Shown here: piece by piece, positions 1 through 8,107 of the stretch | Layout: every line of letters begins with the position of its first letter | How positions within the stretch are numbered: position 1 is the first letter of the stretch | Source of the DNA: JAWXCH01 sp034440595 | GTDB lineage: Bacteria > Planctomycetota > Planctomycetia > Pirellulales > JALHPA01 | NCBI GenBank assembly: GCA_034440595.1 | Contig: JAWXCH010000582.1 | Coordinates: 1-19,679, forward strand | Length of the DNA: 19,679 nt | Direction: 5' to 3' | Program-made: the position numbers and the translations under genes | The notes under the pieces: generated by a model | Told to the model about the DNA's origin: nothing | The model's input: only the letters and a program-made list of their open reading frames with translations | Database searches by the model: none

Positions 1-3000
1 CTGCAATACCTAGCAGTTGATTGCCACCGGCTGGCAGGCCCGACTTCATCACTGCCGAAATCGCTACAAACAATGTCATAGCCAACAGCGGCATCAGCGA
101 CAGCACCAGCATCCCACTGCGGAGCGGGCCGCTACTGCCGCGCGCCTCACTCGATGCCGGCAGCAGCCGCAACGATTGCCCTAGCCGCGACAATGGATTG
201 CGTGCCCAGAGGATCACCGAACCGAGCAATAGATAACCGCTAGACCACCAGCGCATGGCCGAGGCCACCGCGACATCTGGTTCGGCACGCCCCGATAGCA
301 AGAACACTGCGGCGGACGCGGCCACCAAAACGCCGATCGCTTTCTCCAGGCGATACTCCCAACGTAAACTCCAGAGGAAGGCCCCGATCAACGCCGCCAG
401 CAGAACCCAGGACTCCACGGCCAAGGCCTGCTGATGCGGCACCCCACGAAGTTCAAAATTTTCGGCGGGGGGCACATAGCGGACTGGTGTCATTTGGCCA
501 ACCGACGACTTATCCGTCTCGCTGGATTTAATTGCCACCGCAGGCAAGGCGTAAATCACAACCGGCTGCGATGATTCTGCACTGGCGTTGGCGGCAGGAT
601 CCGATTGCTTGCTAGTCGACGATTGGACGTTGATCTGTTTCAGACTTGATGCGACACGACGTTGCGGGGACAACTCTTGCGATAGTCCAGGGATAACACC
701 ATAGATACTGACCATCAGCAGCAATACCAACGACACCGCCAACAGCGCACCATCCAGTCGCGGGCGACACTCCTCCAGAAGCTGACCCGATCGAGCGACA
801 CCTTGCCGCAAATTGGTGCGGATAATATCGAGTTGCGAAATGCTAGGTTCGACCGGTGCGTGCGGTTGCAACGCTGATCGTCGACGCAGCGCGCTCACGA
901 TCATCCTCAACAGAATCCAGACGCTGGCGATCGCTACCAGTGTCAGGCCGATGTATTGCAGCGTTCGCGGCAAAATCCATGGGTACAGCGCCGTCGCAAA
1001 CCACGGTTCGCTGGACCAGCGGGTTGCCATTCCCAGCACAATACCACCAACCAGGGCGTACTGTGCGGCAACTAGCAGGGCACGGCTATTCCACAGTGTG
1101 GCCAGCAAGAACCAAATAACGCACAGTGTGGCGCACACCAGGGCCGGTACGCCGATGTTCCCTTGCCAGATTAGCCCGGCCAGGATGATGGTGGCCACGA
1201 CCGTGCCAACTTGTGCTGCCACACCATACGCCTGCGACAGACGATGCTCACGCGATGTGCGACCACATAGTTGCACTAGCACCGCCAACGTGCAGCAAAC
1301 CCCAGAGTGTAAAAGTATCGCCGTGATCCAGGGAAACTCAAACCGGTCGGCATAGGTAAAGGCGACGACTTGCACCGAGGTGGCCAGCAGCAGTGCGATG
1401 GCGCCCCAGGCTGCGGCCACGGCAAACTTGTTGCGATGCGCGAGCAGGCTGACCGCCAGATACAGTACCGCCAGCGACAGATAAATCCAGACGGCACCAG
1501 AAGTGTCTTGGTAGACTGCGCCCCCAATCCAACTAGCCAACGCAAAGGCCAGCGCGCTATTGATCGCACCGACCGAACCGTAGGCAAGACCTTCGTTATG
1601 TTTGGAATTCCGTTGGAACCACCAACCGACCAAGAATAGCAGCAGGCTATTCACGGTGAGGATGACGGCGGTCGGCATACTTTGCAGTGCAGTTAATATC
1701 TCTGGCCCGGTGCTGTTCCAAGCGATTGAGCCATACGCCAGCAGCGCCACCAGCAAACTTCCCCACGACCAGCCGACAGCCAGTACCGCGTGTGCTTCGC
1801 GGAGCTTAGCCAGCCAGATTAAGAGAACCGTCGTGGCCAGTGTCAGCAGCAGTGCGGCCAACAACAGATCCACGCGCGGCCAGGCCAGAACATTGCCGGC
1901 CAGCATCACCAGTGTTGCCAGGATCGTTAACGCACTGCCACTGAGGCGAAACCAGTTCGACGCATCACCACCTTCTCGCTTCCAGATTTGTGCTCCACAG
2001 AGCAACGTCGGCAGCGCGAACACCACCAGCAGCGGTGCGATTGCTCGTAGCGAACCGACTATATCCCCAGATCGAAACAGCAGCAGGCCAAGCGGCATCA
2101 GCACGGCAAAGCTACTCAGTCCTAGCAGAATGAGCAACTGAGCGATGGTCTCTTCATCCAACACTGATTTCGCAAGTGCGCGCCAGTTCAGCCAAAAATT
2201 GCTCAGGACGTAGCCGACTAGTGGTAGTGACGCCAGCAGCCAGAGTTGGAATCCTTCGGCTCCTGGAAATCGCCGCGCCAGCAGTGTGAGTATCGACGAC
2301 GCCATTACCGTCAATGTCAGCGCCAGCGAACCATGCGCTAGCAGGATCTGTCCCGCGACATAAATCAGTGCGGTGAAGATCAAACCCGAGACGACTTCTC
2401 CACCGATCGTTCGAGGGTCCCACACGGCTGCGTTCCGATCAAACGCCGCAATCGCCAGAAAGTTCAGCGGCACCAACAACGTGGCAATGATCAAAAGTCC
2501 ACGGCTGGTGCTTTCCAGATTCCATTTTCGCTTGCTATAGATCCCCACGCCAAATAGCGCCGCCGTGACGCCGTTGAAGATAAAGAACTTCAAGAACGGG
2601 CGGTCGGCAATTTGTGCCCAGAAGCTGATGACCAGCGCGATCGAACAGCAAATGATGAGCAGCCCGCCGACGATTTCCCCCCAGCGGATGTTGCTCTGCT
2701 CCAGAAACACGCTCATGACCTCGGCCAGCGACCTGCGCGGCGGTCGCACGGCAGGAGGCGCGCTCTCCTGCGCGTGCCAAGCATCCGACCAGGCACCACT
2801 AGCAGCAGCCACGGACTCATGCTCTTTGCCTTTACGCGCATCGACGAAGCGACGCACTCGTTCGAAATCTTGCTGCGGCCCGGTCGGCTCCATGTGCCGC
2901 CGCGGGTCCAGTTCCACAATCTCGACGGGCACCAAATCATCGGCCGAGTTGGCCACATCTGCCAGAATAATCGCATCATCTGGGGCGGCTAGCTGGCGTT

Positions 3001-3619
3001 GCCCAGTGGCCAGTTGTTTAGCCGCCAGTTGTTCCGCAGCCAATTTTTCTGCGGCTGAGTTTTCAGTGGCCAGTCGTTCTCTAGCCGTTTCGATCGTACT
3101 GAGTAATGCCTGCCGGCTGCCTAAGTCGAGCAACCCGCGCTGTTCAAGCGAGGTGATCGTTTTCGCCAGCTCTGCCAGAATTTCGCGTTGGCGACCATGC
3201 ACGCTCACGGAACTTGCCAAGCCACACTGCTGACAGCCGGCCAATCCAGAATGGGAATCCAGCGCCGCGCCACAGCGCAAGCAGCGCAGCTCGTCGGGTT
3301 GTACTCCCATCGTCGGGCTGGACAGCGATCGAACCAAACTAGGGTCGATCCAACCGCGCAAGGCCAATTGCTGAACCGATCGGTTCAGGGCATCTTGAAT
3401 ATCGCGCCGGCGCGCCGGATCGGTACCGCGAGTGCCCAGCCCGCACCCTTTGCAGCCGATCTCGCGATATTCAATCCGCTGACCGCAGCGTGGGCAGAAA
3501 AGTCCATCCGTACGGTCGCCGACTGCTGCAAACAGTTTTGTGAGCAATACCCAGATCCCGTGACCAACCAAGGTCACCAAGGATAATGCCAGCAGGAATA
3601 AAAAGAGCCGTTCAGTCAC
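1..3619 (-). CDS. Giant zinc-ribbon multi-pass membrane protein (3' end outside window)
   Basis: Seen: one uninterrupted reading frame of 1,206 codons on the minus strand, continuing past the left edge. It starts with GTG at 3619; GAAGGA lies 6 bases upstream and no ATG exists in that frame before the previous stop. The N-terminus has one hydrophobic segment, then two zinc-ribbon-like units: CPRC...CKGC (residues 42-59) and CLRC...CQQC (113-132). Next comes an Ala/Gln/Glu/Leu-rich linker built from 15-base repeats, then an acidic linker to about residue 280. The rest is roughly 25 hydrophobic segments, interrupted near residue 990 by a polar Ser/Gln-rich loop. I do not recognise a named family. 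Planctomycetes encode large membrane proteins of this build with no assigned job. Inference: an integral membrane protein with a metal-binding, probably cytoplasmic, N-terminal part. Not part of the neighbouring ABC operon: 304 bases separate them. Confidence 0.85.
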   Translation of the reverse strand, partial: MTERLFLFLLALSLVTLVGHGIWVLLTKLFAAVGDRTDGLFCPRCGQRIEYREIGCKGCGLGTRGTDPARRRDIQDALNRSVQQLALRGWIDPSLVRSLSSPTMGVQPDELRCLRCGAALDSHSGLAGCQQCGLASSVSVHGRQREILAELAKTITSLEQRGLLDLGSRQALLSTIETARERLATENSAAEKLAAEQLAAKQLATGQRQLAAPDDAIILADVANSADDLVPVEIVELDPRRHMEPTGPQQDFERVRRFVDARKGKEHESVAAASGAWSDAWHAQESAPPAVRPPRRSLAEVMSVFLEQSNIRWGEIVGGLLIICCSIALVISFWAQIADRPFLKFFIFNGVTAALFGVGIYSKRKWNLESTSRGLLIIATLLVPLNFLAIAAFDRNAAVWDPRTIGGEVVSGLIFTALIYVAGQILLAHGSLALTLTVMASSILTLLARRFPGAEGFQLWLLASLPLVGYVLSNFWLNWRALAKSVLDEETIAQLLILLGLSSFAVLMPLGLLLFRSGDIVGSLRAIAPLLVVFALPTLLCGAQIWKREGGDASNWFRLSGSALTILATLVMLAGNVLAWPRVDLLLAALLLTLATTVLLIWLAKLREAHAVLAVGWSWGSLLVALLAYGSIAWNSTGPEILTALQSMPTAVILTVNSLLLFLVGWWFQRNSKHNEGLAYGSVGAINSALAFALASWIGGAVYQDTSGAVWIYLSLAVLYLAVSLLAHRNKFAVAAAWGAIALLLATSVQVVAFTYADRFEFPWITAILLHSGVCCTLAVLVQLCGRTSREHRLSQAYGVAAQVGTVVATIILAGLIWQGNIGVPALVCATLCVIWFLLATLWNSRALLVAAQYALVGGIVLGMATRWSSEPWFATALYPWILPRTLQYIGLTLVAIASVWILLRMIVSALRRRSALQPHAPVEPSISQLDIIRTNLRQGVARSGQLLEECRPRLDGALLAVSLVLLLMVSIYGVIPGLSQELSPQRRVASSLKQINVQSSTSKQSDPAANASAESSQPVVIYALPAVAIKSSETDKSSVGQMTPVRYVPPAENFELRGVPHQQALAVESWVLLAALIGAFLWSLRWEYRLEKAIGVLVAASAAVFLLSGRAEPDVAVASAMRWWSSGYLLLGSVILWARNPLSRLGQSLRLLPASSEARGSSGPLRSGMLVLSLMPLLAMTLFVAISAVMKSGLPAGGNQLLGIA
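3006..3080. repeat. Degenerate 15-base tandem repeat inside the membrane-protein gene
   Basis: Five consecutive 15-base units begin at 3006, 3021, 3036, 3051 and 3066, each resembling GTGGCCAGTTGTTTA. On the coding (minus) strand they give five-residue units such as AAEKL, AAEQL, AAKQL. The repeat lies in the linker between the zinc ribbons and the membrane part and keeps the frame, so unit gain or loss would change linker length only. Confidence 0.75.
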
Positions 3620-3923
3620 AAAGCGTCCTTCGGTCGAGTGCCACCATGCATATCTGATTCACTGGGTGTGAAATGCAGGTATCTGAATGCTTGTGCAAGA
3701 GCAGCCCGGTCACCTGTTGCATGGCAGAAAACGTCGAAAGAATACGCTGGACGTTTGCGTGCCCCACTTGCGTAAGTCGCTACTCCCTGGAATCCCTTTG
3801 CCCGGAAAATCCGCTAGCGGTCTAGTTTCCCCTTACTATATGTACCTTACCTGCGGGGAAAAAGATTCAGCAATCTTGCTCGGATTTAACAATTATTGCG
3901 AAAAACCGAGCCGTTTGTCTAAT
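3620..3923. other. Intergenic region, no gene seen
   Basis: This 304-base stretch separates the stop of the ABC ATPase from the start of the large membrane protein, both on the minus strand. It should hold the promoter of the membrane-protein gene and the end of the ABC transcript. I see no convincing terminator: the best pairing is GCTCGG with CCGAGC around 3878-3913, with a loop too long to be persuasive. It is locally AT-rich near 3830-3910. An open frame crossing it on the plus strand is antisense to the ATPase and is not supported as a gene. Confidence 0.5.
3626..3631 (-). promoter_or_regulatory. Ribosome binding site supporting the GTG start
   Basis: Minus-strand GAAGGA ends 6 bases before the GTG at 3619. 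An ATG further upstream (near 3650) is in a different frame and hits a stop that overlaps this GTG. The GTG is therefore the best start for the large membrane protein. Confidence 0.6.
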
Positions 3924-4670
3924 TCACGCCTCATCACTCTCGCGCAGGAACGCAGCCGTGCCGGGCTGCTGCGGGTTCTCAAATATCTGCTCTGGCGGGC
4001 CACTTTCCAAGACTCCCCCATCGGCAAAGACATGCACCGTGGTCGCCGCACGACGGGCAAAGCCCATCGCATGTGTCACCACAATCATCGTCTGCCCTTC
4101 CGCCGCCAGATCGACCAGGACTGATAGCACCTCGGCCGTCATGCGCGGATCCAAAGCACTAGTCGGTTCGTCGAATAGAATCGCGCGTGGATTCATGGCT
4201 AGCGCACGCGCGATCGCCACGCGCTGCTGCTGACCACCAGAGAGCCGATCGGGGCGTTGATCGAGCTTGTCCTTCAATCCGACCCGGTCAAGCAGTTTGG
4301 TGCCATGTGCGACTGCTTCGTCGCGCGATTGCTTCAATACTTGGATTGGCGCTTCAATCACATTCCCCAGGACCGACAGATGCGGAAATAGGTTGAACTG
4401 CTGAAAGACCATCCCCACCTGACGGCGGACTTGGAGCAGTGATTTTTGCACGGCATGGTCGTGCGCACCGCTTTGCAAAGTATGCTCACCAACGCGGATC
4501 GATCCTTCGTCAAACGTCTCCAGGCCGTTGATACAGCGCAAGAAAGTGCTCTTGCCACCCCCGGAGGGCCCGACGATCACGGCGACTTCGGCTTCCTTCA
4601 CTGCCAGAGAAATTCCGCGCAGTACATGCAGCGAGCCGTGGCGTTTATGCAGGTTGGTTGTTTCAATCAT
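3924..4670 (-). CDS. Polar amino-acid ABC transporter ATP-binding protein
   Basis: Role: ATP-hydrolysing subunit on the cytoplasmic face of an amino-acid importer (GlnQ/HisP type). Seen: 248 residues, the usual length for the family. Walker A GPSGGGKST at 34-42, Q-loop glutamine at 90 in VFQQFNLFPH, signature LSGGQQQR at 143-150, Walker B ILFDEPTSALD at 164-174, and the switch histidine at 200 in VVTHAMGFA. The string QFNLFPHL is typical of the polar amino-acid subfamily. Context: it follows the binding-protein/permease fusion on the same strand, 249 bases downstream, so the two genes together make a complete importer. The gap is unusually long for an operon and holds two inverted repeat copies. 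No good Shine-Dalgarno precedes the ATG. Substrate cannot be read from the sequence. Confidence 0.95.
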   Translation of the reverse strand: MIETTNLHKRHGSLHVLRGISLAVKEAEVAVIVGPSGGGKSTFLRCINGLETFDEGSIRVGEHTLQSGAHDHAVQKSLLQVRRQVGMVFQQFNLFPHLSVLGNVIEAPIQVLKQSRDEAVAHGTKLLDRVGLKDKLDQRPDRLSGGQQQRVAIARALAMNPRAILFDEPTSALDPRMTAEVLSVLVDLAAEGQTMIVVTHAMGFARRAATTVHVFADGGVLESGPPEQIFENPQQPGTAAFLRESDEA

Positions 4671-4729
4671 GGGCGAGTATGGCTTGTTCGTTGTAAGAAT
4701 GACCCTTTGTTCTCCGCAACGCTTTTCAG

Positions 4730-4771
4730 TTCACCGCAAAGAACGCCAAGAGCGCGAAGAAATCGCAGAGG
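4730..4771 (-). repeat. Dispersed CTCTGCG...TGCGGTGAA repeat, copy 1
   Basis: Read on the minus strand, this 42-base element has the order CTCTGCG, CTTCGCGCTCT, then TTTGCGGTGAA. It closely matches the plus-strand sequence at 4853-4895, so the two copies face each other across about 81 bases. A third, shorter copy lies at 8781-8814. Such 'TTTGCG' intergenic elements are scattered in many bacterial genomes; their function is unknown. Confidence 0.7.
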
Positions 4772-4852
4772 AGGTACACGATCTCAACTCGCAGGTCTGA
4801 TTGGGATTTGTAATCGGATGTTTGCAATGGGAAGCAGGAACCATCTTGCCTT

Positions 4853-4895
4853 TCTCTGCGCGTCACTTCGCGCTCTCCGCGACGTATGCGGTGAA
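4853..4895 (+). repeat. Dispersed CTCTGCG...TGCGGTGAA repeat, copy 2 (inverted relative to copy 1)
   Basis: Shares CTCTGCG, then the block CTTCGCGCTCT, then TGCGGTGAA with the reverse complement of 4730-4771. Because it is inverted, the transcript between the permease fusion and the ATPase could fold into a long imperfect stem closing an approximately 81-base loop. Confidence 0.7.
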
Positions 4896-4919
4896 TAATG
4901 TGCGATGTTTCTCAGTTTT

Positions 4920-6479
4920 CTAGTGTATCGTCGCTTTGCCGGCCAGGTGTCGCTCGCTCCAACGTGCAAACAGCGACAACGGGTAACTCATCAGCATATA
5001 CAACACTGCCGTCATGGCGGCCAGTTCGACAATTGCACCGGTACTGAGCGCCGAGATGGAATACTGTTTTGTCAGTTCGACCACCGTCACCACCGAGCAG
5101 ACGCTGGTGTCTTTGAAGAGCGCGATAAAGTCATTCGTCACGGGCGGGATCACAATCCGGAATGCCTGCGGCAATAGGATCCGCCAGATCGCACGCGGCC
5201 GCGACATGCCGAGCGCCAGTGCAGCTTCCATTTGCCCACGGGGGATGGCCTGCAAACCGGCGCGGTAAATTTCAGCTTCATAGGCGGAGTAATTCAACGC
5301 CAGCCCGGTGATCGCTGCCACCAGCGCCGGAACATCCCAATCCAGGCCGAGCGAAATTAACAGCTTGGGCAATAAGAAAAAGATGGCATACAGTTGCAAC
5401 ATCAACGGGGTGCCACGAATCACTTCGACATACCACCCCAGCGGAATACCAACCCAGCGTGGTCCGTACAAACGCCCAATGGCAACCAGAATGCCAATCC
5501 CGATTGCCAGCGGCATGGAGACCACCGAGAGAAACACGGTCATGCCGGCCGCACGCAATAGCGTCGGCAGATTCTCGGACACGATCTCGCTAAAAGTCTG
5601 CCTCTCCGCTGCCACTACTTCGTTCGTATGCCGCAGAGCCATCATCTGCGCCTTGCCCGACATATCCCAGCGGTCATAGAGCGCCTCCAAACGGCCATCT
5701 TGAATGATCTTGGCCAGGGCTTCATTCAGCGCCGCTTGTAGTCCTGGTTCGTTCTTCTCAACAAGTGCCACATAGTATCCCTCTCCCACCGGCTTGCCGA
5801 CAAATTTCAGTTGGGGAAAGCGATCAGCAAGGTAGAGGGCGATGCAGTCGTCCTGCAATGTAATGTCAAGGTTACCATCCCTGACTTTTTCCATTGCTTC
5901 TGCATTTCCCTCAAAGCCGGTGGTCACCACATTGCTCTCTTTTAGCGACTTCAGATAGGTCTCAGCCGCAGAACCAGCCAGCGCACCACCACTCAGCACG
6001 CGCCCTTCCTGCGGGGTGCGAATCTCCTCCACCGACATGATCGGGCTATCGCGCCGGGCCATGAACTGCAACGCGTACATGTAATACGGCCGCGTACAGA
6101 GAAAATCTCGCTGCCGTACCGAAGTCAGCTCAAAACCATTCAGTGCCACGTCAATACTGTTACCCAGCATCAATGGCAACTTGTCCCAATCCCCTTGCTT
6201 GAATTCGGCCTTCACCCCTAGCTCCGCCGCCAGCATCTCAGCTAGTTCGACCTCGAACCCAACCAGTTTCCCATTCTCAGTAAAAACGAACGGGGCACCT
6301 CCTGCCTGATCCGCTCCCCAGATGAGCGTGCCACGATGTTTGATCCGGTCGAGGGCGTTTTCGGCATGGGCAGGTGACACAGTAACTGTCGACAGAGCGA
6401 CCAGCAGCGTCCCCACCAGCCAATAACATCGTACAGGAAGTCGAACGGGTAGCATGAATAAGCTCATGGGCCTTGGCAT
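4920..6479 (-). CDS. Amino-acid ABC transporter, fused substrate-binding protein and permease
   Basis: Role: catches a polar amino acid outside the inner membrane and carries it through the membrane. Seen: 519 residues. A signal-peptide-like N-terminus ends near AHA at 37-39. A family 3 solute-binding domain spans about 45-272, with the family-typical GFEVELAEMLAAELG (74-88) and DVALNGFELTSVRQRDF. A short linker leads to a HisM/GlnP-type permease at about 300-515: start TLLRAAGMTVFLS, RGTPLMLQLY at 355-364, and the EAA loop EAALALGMSRPRAIWRILLP at 418-437, the ATPase docking site. Normally these are two genes; fusions are known in several phyla. The start may instead be the ATG four codons inside, at 6467; neither has a clear Shine-Dalgarno. 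It is the first gene of the pair with the ATPase at 3924-4670. Confidence 0.94.
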   Translation of the reverse strand: MPRPMSLFMLPVRLPVRCYWLVGTLLVALSTVTVSPAHAENALDRIKHRGTLIWGADQAGGAPFVFTENGKLVGFEVELAEMLAAELGVKAEFKQGDWDKLPLMLGNSIDVALNGFELTSVRQRDFLCTRPYYMYALQFMARRDSPIMSVEEIRTPQEGRVLSGGALAGSAAETYLKSLKESNVVTTGFEGNAEAMEKVRDGNLDITLQDDCIALYLADRFPQLKFVGKPVGEGYYVALVEKNEPGLQAALNEALAKIIQDGRLEALYDRWDMSGKAQMMALRHTNEVVAAERQTFSEIVSENLPTLLRAAGMTVFLSVVSMPLAIGIGILVAIGRLYGPRWVGIPLGWYVEVIRGTPLMLQLYAIFFLLPKLLISLGLDWDVPALVAAITGLALNYSAYEAEIYRAGLQAIPRGQMEAALALGMSRPRAIWRILLPQAFRIVIPPVTNDFIALFKDTSVCSVVTVVELTKQYSISALSTGAIVELAAMTAVLYMLMSYPLSLFARWSERHLAGKATIH

Positions 6480-6599
6480 GGGTGAGCCACTTGCAGGACA
6501 GCGCGCACAATCGCGTAATCATCAAAAACTGGGTATGCCAGATCGTACCCGATTGGGCAAAAAAACACATTAGGGAGGCGTTTCAGCGGCGGAATTAAG

Positions 6600-7517
6600 T
6601 TGTTCTTTTCCCTCGTGGAGGGTATATCTAATGCTTGCAGCGATGCAACCGAATTCATCAAAAGCGTCGGCGAGGCGGTGAAGAGCGCCGCGGATGGAAC
6701 CGGCGACATCGCGGGGGCACTCTTCAAAGGAATGACCAGTGCTCTGAGGGGCGTCCTGAAGATCCTCGTCTCCGTGACCGGGGCAAGCAAGTTCATTGCA
6801 AAGTTCAAGAATGCACGCCAGGCGCTGATCAAGAAGATTCGCGAGCTGGTGTTGGCACTGGTCAAGAAGCTGAAGAAACCGCTGGATAAGCTGTTTGGAA
6901 AACTCCGACCGGGGGATGAACCGATCACGCCGCCGGTGGAGGGCAAATTCAAGTCGGGTGAGGAATTCCAAGTCTATGTATCCAAGAAGGGAAAGATCAT
7001 AGTCAGTTGGAACCCGAACAAAGACACCAAAGAAATAGGATCGGTAAAAGTTGCTCAAGATGTGCTGACTGCCGCAGAACAGCTCGCGCAGGGTGCCCAG
7101 CCCGGCGCGGCCAAGGCGACAACGAAGGTCCAAAAGGGCGTTCGGGAAGTTTCGCAAACCCTCTCCGGCGAGTACGTCTACTGCATCGAGTTTGAAAAGT
7201 ACTTGGACCGAAAGCACACAATCGACATGACCGGTGCTCCGGCCGGGTCAAGGCCCAACGCTGCTGGGCATCCGAGGAATTCTGAATGGTTCTGGCGTCA
7301 AATGGGTAAGCAATTTGCCAGTTTATTTGACGAGGATAATCTAGAAAAACTTCCCAAACGCCCACTGGTAAATGTAACTTGGATAGCGGGCGTTAGTCAG
7401 CACGCTGCGTTTGTCGGTGATTTCTTGATTCATCATCATCTCGATCAAGGAAAGCTGGCATCCGGACTACCTCAAAGGTTTCACAATGATTGTACAGCAA
7501 CAATTCACACTAGCTGA
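6600..7517 (+). CDS. Orphan polymorphic-toxin C-terminus, probable HNH/EndoVII-type nuclease
   Basis: Seen: 305 codons from a TTG at 6600; the frame is open back to 6519 with no ATG, and a GTG lies five codons inside. Residues 1-70 are mildly hydrophobic and Gly/Ala-rich, 70-105 Lys-rich, like the pre-toxin stretch after an Rhs or similar core. No signal peptide, YD repeats or delivery domain is present. The C-terminal part has a RPNAAGHPRNSEWFW segment (218-232), then PLVNVTWIAG, and ends with HHHLDQG (278-284), H295 and H303. A clustered HH motif followed by spaced histidines is typical of the HNH/EndoVII toxin families named after it (AHH, GHH, SHH, WHH). Nuclease activity is inference from this pattern. 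An immunity-like gene follows after 12 bases. It is either a 5'-truncated toxin or a separately translated orphan module. Confidence 0.6.
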   Translation: MFFSLVEGISNACSDATEFIKSVGEAVKSAADGTGDIAGALFKGMTSALRGVLKILVSVTGASKFIAKFKNARQALIKKIRELVLALVKKLKKPLDKLFGKLRPGDEPITPPVEGKFKSGEEFQVYVSKKGKIIVSWNPNKDTKEIGSVKVAQDVLTAAEQLAQGAQPGAAKATTKVQKGVREVSQTLSGEYVYCIEFEKYLDRKHTIDMTGAPAGSRPNAAGHPRNSEWFWRQMGKQFASLFDEDNLEKLPKRPLVNVTWIAGVSQHAAFVGDFLIHHHLDQGKLASGLPQRFHNDCTATIHTS

Positions 7518-7520
7518 GGG
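7516..7520 (+). promoter_or_regulatory. Ribosome binding site overlapping the toxin stop codon
   Basis: GAGGG starts inside the TGA that ends the toxin frame and sits 9 bases before the ATG at 7530. This suggests that toxin and immunity candidate are translated from one message, with coupled translation. Confidence 0.6.
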
Positions 7521-7529
7521 TAACTCAAT

Positions 7530-8078
7530 ATGAAATGCGACGAATTTGTGGAAGGGCTGCGACTTGCTACACCATCCGAGGAATCGTTACGTGCTATCGG
7601 TCGCCGCCCCCTAACAATCGAGTCTTGGCGAAAATGCTATCGATGCGTTCCTCGCAATTCCACGCTGTCGATCCCGAAAAACATTGACGAACATGACCAA
7701 CTTGTCAAGCTCATAGCGGGTTGGGATCTCAGTACGGTCGAAATTGGTCAGGTTTTATTTGCGACCGAACTCGAAAAAACGGAGTTTGGCGTACCGATCG
7801 GTAGACACGAGACTTGTCGCATTTTTTTGCCGGACGATGGAGGTCCATTGCTGGAACGCGAGTTTGGAATCGAAACACATGTTCTCTGCCAGGTAGCTGC
7901 GTCCTCGGAGAATTATCTCCATATGCTACACGAGTATGCCGTGTTTCTGGCTAAAGTGGCATTGAAAGAAAGCAGTTACGACGACATGGATGAATGCGAG
8001 CGAGTTGCAGCCCGGTGCATCGAACTAGCCGGCGGCGAAGAGTACACGAGCTTCTGCCGCGGCCTGTTTGGGATTTGA
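7530..8078 (+). CDS. Putative immunity protein A (paralogue of 8197-8745)
   Basis: Seen: 182 residues, soluble, net acidic, no signal peptide or membrane segment. It starts 12 bases after the toxin stop with a good ribosome binding site. It aligns without gaps to the equally long protein at 8197-8745: by hand about 63 of the first 156 residues match (near 40%), but 25 of the last 26, from ERVAARCIELAGG to the end. Shared motifs include LRxATPS near residue 11, WDLS near 65, EREFGIE/EREPGIE near 109 and HVLCQVA near 117. I do not recognise the family. The immunity role is inferred from position directly after a toxin C-terminus and from the tandem paralogue, an arrangement typical of Rhs and contact-dependent inhibition loci. 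SUKH-like folds have similar size, but I see no decisive motif. Confidence 0.7.
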   Translation: MKCDEFVEGLRLATPSEESLRAIGRRPLTIESWRKCYRCVPRNSTLSIPKNIDEHDQLVKLIAGWDLSTVEIGQVLFATELEKTEFGVPIGRHETCRIFLPDDGGPLLEREFGIETHVLCQVAASSENYLHMLHEYAVFLAKVALKESSYDDMDECERVAARCIELAGGEEYTSFCRGLFGI

Positions 8079-8107
8079 CGGGGTGGCTGGATGTTAGCGC
8101 GGGTGTT

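Noticed and set aside
813..3233. Several plus-strand open frames (for example 813-1355, 1602-2141, 2565-3233)
   Set aside because: They are antisense to one continuous minus-strand frame with clear membrane segments and zinc ribbons; their own translations are Ser/Arg-rich without motifs.
3687..4124. Plus-strand frame of 145 codons in the gap before the ABC ATPase
   Set aside because: Half of it is antisense to the ATPase, the rest has no motif or ribosome binding site.
6464..7217. Minus-strand frames over the toxin gene (6464-6952, 6570-7217)
   Set aside because: Antisense to the toxin frame, whose C-terminus is confirmed by the matching relic at 8108-8191; the antisense proteins have no paralogous counterpart.
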